From contig CALZKX010000144.1 in the NCBI GenBank assembly GCA_945788155.1, positions 1 through 6,668 on the forward strand: DNA of 6,668 nucleotides, given 5' to 3'. This document shows positions 1-5,893 of the stretch, piece by piece. The notes beneath the pieces were generated by a model, which was not told the origin of the DNA, did no database searches, and saw nothing but the letters and a program-made list of their open reading frames with translations. Made by a program: the position numbers and the translations under genes. Source of the stretch: an uncultured Flavobacteriaceae bacterium. GTDB taxonomy: Bacteria; Bacteroidota; Bacteroidia; Flavobacteriales; Flavobacteriaceae. The number at the start of each line of letters is the position of its first letter. Within the stretch, counting starts at the first letter, position 1.

Positions 1-94
1 AACCAATGACATGGTATTTTTTGGCGAATTCCACTGCCAAGGGAAGTCCAACATATCCCAGTCCAATAATGGTAATTTTATCTTTTGAATTCAT
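1..94 (-). CDS. Nucleotide-sugar 6-dehydrogenase, N-terminal fragment (probably UDP-HexNAc dehydrogenase)
   Basis: Only the first 31 codons are in the window; the gene runs off the left edge. The translation begins MNSKDKITIIGLGYVGLPLA and continues VEFAKKYHVIG. The GLGYVGLP segment (residues 11-18) is the Rossmann-fold NAD-binding turn of the UDP-glucose/GDP-mannose dehydrogenase family, which oxidises C6 of a nucleotide sugar to a uronic acid in the cytoplasm. The 'LPLAVEFAKK' continuation resembles the WbpO/TviB-type UDP-N-acetylhexosamine dehydrogenases more than UDP-glucose dehydrogenases, but the substrate-binding and catalytic Cys regions are outside the window, so the substrate is inference. 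The start is ATG (92-94), 7 nt after the stop of the upstream sugar transferase, with no Shine-Dalgarno-like sequence. As fourth gene of the operon it would supply a uronic-acid precursor for the exported polysaccharide. Confidence 0.88.
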   Translation of the reverse strand, partial: MNSKDKITIIGLGYVGLPLAVEFAKKYHVIG

Positions 95-101
95 TAGCTA
101 A

Positions 102-686
102 CTAAAAAATTGATTGTAGTATATACTTCAAATCTAAGTAAAAACTCCAATTTTTCACGTACTTTTTATTGATTTCAACCTTATCTGCCCAAATAATCGT
201 TCTATTGTAATTTTCTGGGTCGTTTTGTAGGGCTAATATGGTTTCTTCGTCTTTATATTTAATTGTTGCTGGACCTGTTACACCTGGTTTAATTTTTAAA
301 ATAATTTTGTCTTCTCCTTCTAGTTCATCAGCAAAACCAATTATATCTGGACGAGGTCCAACAAAACTCATATCGCCAAAAAGCACATTGAACAATTGAG
401 GTAATTCATCTAATTTGTAAACTCTTAAAAACTTACCGAAAGGAGCTGCATAGGTATCTAATTGACCTAACTCGTGTTTTCCTTTTTTTAGGGTTCTTAT
501 TTTATAGATATTAAATACATTGCCATATTGCCCAACCCTTTTTTGTTTGAATAATCCCGACTGTTTTGTTTCTATTGTAGCTATTACTAAGAAAAAAATC
601 AATGGAAATATAACAATTGGGATTAAAATAAGTGCTAATAAAATATCAAATCCTCTTTTTAGCTTTATTTGTGATTTAGTAATCAA
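102..686 (-). CDS. Bacterial sugar transferase: initiating monotopic phosphoglycosyl transferase
   Basis: This 194-residue protein would transfer a sugar phosphate from a UDP-sugar to undecaprenyl phosphate on the inner leaflet of the inner membrane, the first step of building a polysaccharide repeat unit. Visible family features are the KRGFDILLA start (10-18), one hydrophobic segment (about 13-38, with Pro23 and Pro28, fitting the re-entrant helix of PglC-type enzymes), the QKRVGQYGNVFNIYKIRT block (48-65), the catalytic Asp-Glu pair D93-E94 in KLDELPQL, GDMSFVGPRP (104-113) and KPGVTGPAT (133-141). The length matches the minimal PglC-like class (about 200 residues); the N-terminal multi-helix domain of WbaP/WcaJ proteins is absent. 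The start must be TTG (684-686): the frame is closed upstream by the TAA of the kinase gene, only ATT and TCG lie between, and the next Met is residue 106. The sugar specificity cannot be read from sequence. Confidence 0.93.
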   Translation of the reverse strand: MITKSQIKLKRGFDILLALILIPIVIFPLIFFLVIATIETKQSGLFKQKRVGQYGNVFNIYKIRTLKKGKHELGQLDTYAAPFGKFLRVYKLDELPQLFNVLFGDMSFVGPRPDIIGFADELEGEDKIILKIKPGVTGPATIKYKDEETILALQNDPENYNRTIIWADKVEINKKYVKNWSFYLDLKYILQSIF

Positions 687-692
687 CGAAAT

Positions 693-3134
693 TTAAGATT
701 TACGTTTAAATAAAGAGCTAATCTTACTCAAGATAGTTTTATTTGTTTCGTTATCATGATAGCCATAGCCATAGCCATAACCGTAGCCATAGCCATAACC
801 TTGTCGTTTTTTATGAGTATAGTAATTTAAAACAAAACTTATATTTTTTACTTCTCCTTTTTTGTACTTGTTATTAATAACAGAAAGCATCTCTTTTTGG
901 GAGTAGTTTTGCCTTACTAAATAGATCGTTGCATCAGCGTATTCTACCAGTTCAATTGCATCGGTTACCAAGCCCAATGGAGGTGAGTCCAATACTATAA
1001 TATCGTATTTTTGTTTTAATTCTTCTATAAATACGTCCATTTCATCGCTCATCAATAACTCTGATGGGTTTGGTGGTACAGAACCAGATAAAATAATATC
1101 GAGATTATCAATATGTGTAGGCTGTGCTACATCTTCCAGTTTTTTTGAACCAATCAAATAATCAACAACTCCCAAAGCACTTTTAAGATTAAAATCTTTA
1201 GAAATTTTAGGCTTACGTAAATCCAGGCCTACTAAAACTGTTTTCTTGTTTGTTAAAGCAAAAACAGTTGCAATGTTTATTGCACAAAATGTTTTTCCTT
1301 CTCCACTAACTGAAGATGTAATTAAAACTGTTTTTGTTCCTTTAATTTTTTGGGTTTTGTATATAAATTTTAAACTGGATCTAATAGCCCTAAATGCCTC
1401 AGAGATTGCCGATTTTGGATGATTGTAAACTGCAAGGCTTCCTTCGTTTCTATATTTTCCAATGACACCTAATACTGGGATCTTGGATAATCGTTCAATA
1501 TCTGCTACGGCATGAATACTAGTGTCGAAAAATGTAATTATTACAATTATTACTAAAGGAATAAGTAATCCTGCAAATAAAGCAATGAGATAGTTTAAAC
1601 GCTTATTAGGTCCAATTAATCCACCTCCAATATCCTTTGCTTCGTCAATAACATTAATATCAGAAATATTGGCTGCTCTAACAACTGATGCTTCACTACG
1701 CTTAGTTTGAAATACATTATAAACTTCTTCACTTATATTAAATCGTCGTTGAATTTTTAGGTATTCTTGCTGATCTATTGGGAGTTTGCTTAAAGTAGCT
1801 TGTAAACTCGCCATAGTTCTATTAAGTGTATTTAGTTGAATTCCGAAGATTTTTTTTGTTTCTTTTATTGTTTCCAGCAGCACATTTTTCTCAGCATCAA
1901 TTTGTCTATCTATATTTCTAAACTGTTCAGAAGTTTCCCTTGTTGTATATTCCAGTTTTTGGCGTGCAATGGATAAATCAATTATACGTTGTACACTTCC
2001 CACAATATTAGCTTCTTGAATTCCAACACTGGTTGGTGCTGCAATTTTAGTGTAATCTGTTTTAGTTTCTAGATAGGTTTGTAGTGAGTTTAAATAAGCT
2101 ATCTTGGAGTTTAAATCGTTTTCCATAGATTCATACTCTCTTAATTGTTCTGAGACGCGACCACTTTCGTCATCAATATTAAAAATTTTATTTTGACTCC
2201 TGAATTTATTCAACTCATCTTCAACATCTTCTAAGTCATTGCCAACTATATCCATTCTATCATCAATAAATTTAATGGTATTAGTGGCATACAAATTTTT
2301 TCGTTCCAGCTGTGTTTTTTGTAAAATTGAAACCGTAGTATTTAAATAATCTACAATTTTAGACTTATTGGCTCCTGTGAGTCTTAAATTCAAGACCGAT
2401 GACCCCTTGGGTTTTGTATCCACTTTTAACCCATTTTGGTATTGATTAACAACACTGTCAAAATTTAAGAAATTTAAGAAATACTCTTCACCTATTTTTA
2501 TGTTAGCATCATTTGGAAGTACAATTTTTCCATTTAAAAATGATGTGTTAATAACCTCGCCAACTTTAAATGTTTTTAAAAATGGTTCCTGTGGTATTAC
2601 TAAATTTAGGTGTTCTTTTGAAGCATATAGCTGCCCTGTGACAGTTTCTAATTCGAAATTAGCAAATACTTCAAAAGTATCATCGCTCGTAAATTTTATA
2701 GAAACTGGATGCCCAAGAATTTGAGGTTTGGTTTTATCTAATTGAAACTCAAATGGTACCTTTTTATAAATGTCATTTTTTCTATACTTTCCTTGGGTTA
2801 AATACTGCATGAAGTATTGCAAAGAATCGACAACCTTTTCGTTGTGGTTTCTTGTTTTTAAAGTCGTAATAACGGTTTGGACTTTATCGGTAACGCCTCC
2901 ATAATTAAAAGAAATACTCGTGTTGGAAGTAAAAAATGGATTTTGATCATTTTCAACAGAAATTAAAGACTCTAAGGCATATTTGTTTTGCATGCGAGCA
3001 TTTTTGTAGTATGCTATGCCAAAACCAATGGCTAAGGCTACTACAAATAATGGCCAATAGTTTAAAACTTTAAATACAAAGCTTTTAATATCGAAATTAG
3101 AAGGTAATTCATTTATATTAAAATCTTCATTCAT
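693..3134 (-). CDS. wzc: Wzc-like polysaccharide co-polymerase fused to BY-type tyrosine kinase
   Basis: Inner-membrane protein controlling polymer length and export, with a cytoplasmic autokinase. Numbering here counts from a TTG at 3143; ATG codon 4 (3132-3134) is preferred, giving 813 residues and a 5-nt gap after the export gene's stop. In order: first membrane helix about 29-46 and a Wzz-type N-terminal region, a periplasmic part with helical coiled-coil stretches about 290-480, a GNVR-like segment about 453-490, and a second membrane helix about 517-540. Then comes the kinase: EX2RX2R oligomerisation motif E582/R585/R588, Walker A SSVSGEGKT 610-618 with K617, Walker A' region GLDLRKP 639-645, Walker B IIVLDSPP 715-722 with D719. 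The tyrosine cluster is seven Gly-Tyr pairs at 782-795, followed by a basic tail to 816. By family knowledge, cycling of Tyr phosphorylation on the cluster drives assembly of the export complex. No cognate phosphatase is in the window. Function confidence is high; the polymer is unknown. Confidence 0.95.
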   Translation of the reverse strand: MNEDFNINELPSNFDIKSFVFKVLNYWPLFVVALAIGFGIAYYKNARMQNKYALESLISVENDQNPFFTSNTSISFNYGGVTDKVQTVITTLKTRNHNEKVVDSLQYFMQYLTQGKYRKNDIYKKVPFEFQLDKTKPQILGHPVSIKFTSDDTFEVFANFELETVTGQLYASKEHLNLVIPQEPFLKTFKVGEVINTSFLNGKIVLPNDANIKIGEEYFLNFLNFDSVVNQYQNGLKVDTKPKGSSVLNLRLTGANKSKIVDYLNTTVSILQKTQLERKNLYATNTIKFIDDRMDIVGNDLEDVEDELNKFRSQNKIFNIDDESGRVSEQLREYESMENDLNSKIAYLNSLQTYLETKTDYTKIAAPTSVGIQEANIVGSVQRIIDLSIARQKLEYTTRETSEQFRNIDRQIDAEKNVLLETIKETKKIFGIQLNTLNRTMASLQATLSKLPIDQQEYLKIQRRFNISEEVYNVFQTKRSEASVVRAANISDINVIDEAKDIGGGLIGPNKRLNYLIALFAGLLIPLVIIVIITFFDTSIHAVADIERLSKIPVLGVIGKYRNEGSLAVYNHPKSAISEAFRAIRSSLKFIYKTQKIKGTKTVLITSSVSGEGKTFCAINIATVFALTNKKTVLVGLDLRKPKISKDFNLKSALGVVDYLIGSKKLEDVAQPTHIDNLDIILSGSVPPNPSELLMSDEMDVFIEELKQKYDIIVLDSPPLGLVTDAIELVEYADATIYLVRQNYSQKEMLSVINNKYKKGEVKNISFVLNYYTHKKRQGYGYGYGYGYGYGYHDNETNKTILSKISSLFKRKS
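759..800 (-). repeat. Hexanucleotide repeat encoding seven Gly-Tyr pairs in the kinase tail
   Basis: On the coding strand this is seven copies of GGYTAY, mostly GGCTAT, with copies 1 and 4 starting GGT and copy 3 ending TAC. The array also parses as two 18-bp units, GGTTATGGCTATGGCTAC and the same with a final T, plus one extra GGCTAT. It encodes residues 782-795 of the kinase, the likely autophosphorylation cluster. Because the unit is 6 bp, gain or loss of copies keeps the reading frame and changes only the number of tyrosines. Confidence 0.95.
2461..2478 (-). repeat. Short tandem 9-bp repeat inside the kinase gene
   Basis: Two exact copies of AAATTTAAG (plus-strand reading), followed by AAAT, encode the FLNFLNF stretch in the periplasmic part of the Wzc-like protein (about residues 222-228). 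The unit is a multiple of three, so the frame is kept. It is probably a minor local duplication in AT-rich sequence without a separate function. Confidence 0.6.
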
Positions 3135-3139
3135 AGATA

Positions 3140-3931
3140 TCAATTCTTAATAAGTAAAATCGTAGTAGTTACCAATGTTATTAAAGACACAAAAGTTGTT
3201 AAAGATTGTACTCCTGTAGTACCAGTTCCCCATGATTTTTGCTTAAGGGGTTTTACATAAATTAAATCATTGGGCTGTATATAGTAATAAGGAGATGCCA
3301 TCACATTAACATCGGTTAAATCTAAATGATGTATTTTTTGTCCTTGAGGGTATTGCCTAATTATCATCACATCTTTTTTATCTCCTGTAATTGGTATTTC
3401 GCCAACATTGGCGATAGCTTCAAAAATATTTACACGTTCTTGAAACATGGTAATTGTCCCTGGATTCACAACTTCGCCACTAACTGTAAAGCGCAAACCG
3501 GATAATTTTACCGTTACAAAAATATTGGCTGTTTCTTTAAACTCTTCTTCAAGTAATTTTTTTTCAATGATTTTTTCAATCTCTTCGGTTGTATATCCAA
3601 GTACGCTAATTGTACCCAAGGTTGGAATTCTAATATTGCCATGAAGATCTACCGTAAACCCATCAAAATAAGCACGTTCTGCACTTTCGGCATTCAAGTT
3701 TACATCGCCAGCTGGATTAAACATATTTACAAGTGCTTGATCCAAGGCTTTTACTCGAATATTCAATATATCATTTACTTGTATGCGATATGGTTTTTGA
3801 ACTTCAGAAATTATATGAGGCTCATCAATAGCACTTCCTTTGTTTTGAAAGTACAAGGTATCTTTTTGGGGAACACACGAAAATGCTAAAACACTTAAAA
3901 CGAGTACTGTAATAGCATATATTTTCTTCAT
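3140..3931 (-). CDS. wza: Outer-membrane polysaccharide export lipoprotein (Wza-like, single SLBB domain)
   Basis: This 263-residue protein would form the outer-membrane exit channel for the polysaccharide and dock to the Wzc-like protein. The N terminus is a lipoprotein signal peptide, with MKK, a hydrophobic core and Cys19 in LAFSC as the likely lipidated residue. The poly-export domain covers about 47-143, opening with YRIQVNDILNIRV (48-60). One SLBB-like beta-grasp domain follows from about 146 and includes GEVVNPGTI (152-160). A hydrophobic C-terminal helix at about 242-261 would correspond to the membrane-spanning helix of Wza. At 263 residues it is much shorter than E. coli Wza (379) and has one SLBB domain rather than two, which is usual for Bacteroidota homologues. 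The start is ATG (3929-3931). It is the promoter-proximal gene of the operon, and its TGA lies 5 nt before the preferred kinase ATG. Confidence 0.94.
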   Translation of the reverse strand: MKKIYAITVLVLSVLAFSCVPQKDTLYFQNKGSAIDEPHIISEVQKPYRIQVNDILNIRVKALDQALVNMFNPAGDVNLNAESAERAYFDGFTVDLHGNIRIPTLGTISVLGYTTEEIEKIIEKKLLEEEFKETANIFVTVKLSGLRFTVSGEVVNPGTITMFQERVNIFEAIANVGEIPITGDKKDVMIIRQYPQGQKIHHLDLTDVNVMASPYYYIQPNDLIYVKPLKQKSWGTGTTGVQSLTTFVSLITLVTTTILLIKN

Positions 3932-3953
3932 ATTGAGGCGGTTTGTTTACACA

Positions 3954-3961
3954 CAAATATA
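3954..3961 (-). promoter_or_regulatory. Bacteroidota-type -7 promoter box for the polysaccharide operon
   Basis: On the minus strand this reads TATATTTG, a perfect match to the TAnnTTTG -7 consensus of Bacteroidota primary sigma factors. Its end lies 22 nt before the ATG of the export lipoprotein gene, so the leader would be roughly 16-19 nt. A clear -33 TTTG at the usual spacing is not seen: a TTTTG lies only 12 nt upstream, and a T-rich tract stands where the -33 element would be. The assignment rests on the -7 match and its position. Confidence 0.6.
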
Positions 3962-4013
3962 GCTTTTAGATAGCAAAATAAAAACAGCTAAGGCTTTTTT
4001 TGGTTTTTTATGC

Positions 4014-4021
4014 TTTATTTG
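4014..4021 (+). promoter_or_regulatory. Probable Bacteroidota-type -7 box for the ABC-F/methyltransferase pair
   Basis: TTTATTTG followed by CAC matches TAnnTTTG with one mismatch (T for A at position 2) and has the TTTGCA-type ending often seen in flavobacterial promoters. Transcription would begin near 4025-4028, leaving a leader of only about 8-11 nt before the TTG at 4036. No good -33 TTTG is found at normal spacing; TTTGG at 3999-4003 is too close. This is weaker evidence than for the opposite promoter, but it agrees with the start chosen for the ABC-F gene. Confidence 0.45.
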
Positions 4022-4035
4022 CACAAAAAAACGAC

Positions 4036-5892
4036 TTGAATTATCTAACAGTAGAGAACATATCAAAATCTTATGGAGAGCTAACCCTTTTCGAAAATGT
4101 ATCTTTTAGTATTCATAAAGATCAAAAAATTGCCTTTGTTGCCAAAAATGGCTCAGGAAAAACAACCATTTTAAATATTTTGTCTGGAAAAGACCAAGCA
4201 GATTCCGGAAAGATTACTTATAGAAAAGGACTTAAAACATCGTTCCTAGCACAAGACCCTGAGCTTAATGGAAACCTTACTGTAGAAGAGTCTGTTTTTG
4301 ATTCAGATAATGCGATTTTAAACGTCATCAATACCTATCATAAAGCTTTAAAAACCCCTGAAGACGAAGAAGCTTATCAAAAAGCGTTTGAAGCCATGGA
4401 ACGTTTTAATGCTTGGGATTTTGAAACTCTGTACAGGCAAATATTATTTAAGCTAGGTCTTGAGGATTTAAAACAAAAAGTTTCGCAATTGTCTGGTGGC
4501 CAAAAAAAACGATTGGCTCTAGCAAATGCCTTGATAAACAAACCCGATTTGTTGATATTGGACGAACCAACAAACCACCTAGACCTAGAAATGATAGAGT
4601 GGCTGGAAACCTTCTTCGCTAAAGAAAACATTACCCTTTTCATGATTACGCACGATCGCTATTTTTTGGAACGTGTTTGTAATGAAATAATTGAGTTGGA
4701 CCAAGGGGAGATATTTAATTACAAAGGAAGTTATTCATACTATCTTGAGAAAAAAGAAGCGCGTATAGAACAAGAAGCTGTAGAGACCAACAAATCCAAA
4801 CAACTCTATAAAAAAGAGTTAGATTGGATGCGCAGGCAACCTAAAGCGAGAACCACAAAATCTAAATCCAGAATCGATGATTTTTTCGAAATAAAAGAAC
4901 GTGCTCATAAGCGTAGAGAAGATCATTTAGTACAGCTGGAAATAAATATGGAACGCTTGGGAAGCAAAATTATTGAGCTTCACAATGTATCCAAATCGTT
5001 TGGCAGCAAGGTGTTAATTAATAAATTTGATTATACCTTCCAAAAAGGTGAACGTATTGGCATTATTGGAAAAAATGGTACTGGAAAGTCCACGTTTCTA
5101 AATCTTATTACCAATACTTTAAAACCAGATTCTGGTAAAATCATACTCGGCGAAACCATTAAGTTTGGTTATTACACTCAAAGTGGCATAGCTATAAAAC
5201 CAAATCAAAAAGTTATTGAAGTAGTTAGGGAATTTGGCGATTATATACCCTTAAAAAAGGGACGACAAATTAGTGCGCAACAATTATTGGAGCGCTTTTT
5301 ATTCGATAGAAAAAAACAATACGATTTTGTTGAAAAACTTAGCGGTGGCGAACGCAAACGCTTGTACTTATGCACAGTTCTTATACAAAATCCAAATTTT
5401 TTAATTCTAGATGAGCCAACAAACGATTTGGATATCGTAACACTAAACGTATTGGAAAACTTCTTGTTGGATTTTCCTGGTTGTTTACTTGTTGTAACAC
5501 ACGATCGTTATTTTATGGATAAAATTGTTGACCACCTTTTTGTTTTTAGAGGACAAGGCGTTATTGATGATTTTCCAGGAAACTATAGTGATTTTAGAAC
5601 TTACGAAGATAGCATTCCTAAAGAGTCAACTGAAAATAAATCAGAAAAAAAACAATGGAAAAAAGATAGTAATAGCCAGCTTTCTTATAACGAACAAAAG
5701 GAGTTAAAAAACATCGAGAGCAAACTCAAAACCTTAGAATTTGATAAAAAAGAGTTGGAAGCCAAGTTTAATGACGAAACTCTTTCTCCAGAAAAAATAA
5801 ATGAGCTTTCAGCAGAGTTACAACAAATTATAGAAACCATCGAAGAAAAAGAGTTGCGTTGGCTGGAATTGCTCGAAAAACTAGAAAACTAA
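4036..5892 (+). CDS. uup: ABC-F family ATPase, Uup-like, with C-terminal coiled coil
   Basis: Soluble twin-ATPase protein (618 residues) without membrane domains. ABC-F proteins act on ribosomes; Uup-type members are also linked to DNA-structure handling. Cassette 1 has Walker A-like AKNGSGKT (36-43), LSGGQ (152-156) and LLILDEP (172-178). Cassette 2 has GKNGTGKS (345-352), LSGGE (435-439) and FLILDEP (455-461). The linker between them (about 220-305) holds ELDWMRRQPKARTTKSKSR, which resembles the Uup WIRQ..KARRT segment. A charged, Lys/Glu-rich C-terminal extension (about 535-618) ends in a predicted coiled coil, as in Uup. An upstream TTG at 4000 is open, but it precedes the probable promoter and would add 12 hydrophobic, non-family residues; starting at TTG 4036 gives MNYLTVENISKSYGE, the usual family N terminus. 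The methyltransferase follows after 1 nt. Uup is preferred over other ABC-F subfamilies because of the linker and tail. Confidence 0.93.
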   Translation: MNYLTVENISKSYGELTLFENVSFSIHKDQKIAFVAKNGSGKTTILNILSGKDQADSGKITYRKGLKTSFLAQDPELNGNLTVEESVFDSDNAILNVINTYHKALKTPEDEEAYQKAFEAMERFNAWDFETLYRQILFKLGLEDLKQKVSQLSGGQKKRLALANALINKPDLLILDEPTNHLDLEMIEWLETFFAKENITLFMITHDRYFLERVCNEIIELDQGEIFNYKGSYSYYLEKKEARIEQEAVETNKSKQLYKKELDWMRRQPKARTTKSKSRIDDFFEIKERAHKRREDHLVQLEINMERLGSKIIELHNVSKSFGSKVLINKFDYTFQKGERIGIIGKNGTGKSTFLNLITNTLKPDSGKIILGETIKFGYYTQSGIAIKPNQKVIEVVREFGDYIPLKKGRQISAQQLLERFLFDRKKQYDFVEKLSGGERKRLYLCTVLIQNPNFLILDEPTNDLDIVTLNVLENFLLDFPGCLLVVTHDRYFMDKIVDHLFVFRGQGVIDDFPGNYSDFRTYEDSIPKESTENKSEKKQWKKDSNSQLSYNEQKELKNIESKLKTLEFDKKELEAKFNDETLSPEKINELSAELQQIIETIEEKELRWLELLEKLEN

Positions 5893-5893
5893 T

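Noticed and set aside
759..800. Short direct repeats considered as a CRISPR-like or mobile-element repeat
   Set aside because: The units are contiguous hexamers without spacers, entirely in frame in a coding region, and encode a sensible Tyr-Gly cluster.
2500..2724. Plus-strand open frame of 74 codons opposite the kinase gene
   Set aside because: It lies wholly within a well-supported minus-strand gene, has no recognisable domain, promoter or partner, and is explained as an antisense shadow.
3447..3889. Two plus-strand open frames (65 and 82 codons) opposite the export lipoprotein gene
   Set aside because: Both are antisense to a clear family member, show no known motif and do not have promoter-like boxes ahead of them.
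3984..4009. Possible intrinsic terminator: short AGC/GCT hairpin followed by a T run
   Set aside because: The stem is only three or four pairs with a two- to four-base loop and lies between divergent promoters where no transcript is expected to end.
4000..4035. Extended N terminus for the ABC-F protein from a TTG at 4000
   Set aside because: The added residues are not family-like and the stretch contains the probable -7 promoter box; starting at 4036 restores the usual N terminus.
4377..4643. Minus-strand open frame of 88 codons inside the ABC-F gene
   Set aside because: It is the reverse of the conserved signature and Walker B region of cassette 1, so its length reflects constraint on the sense strand.
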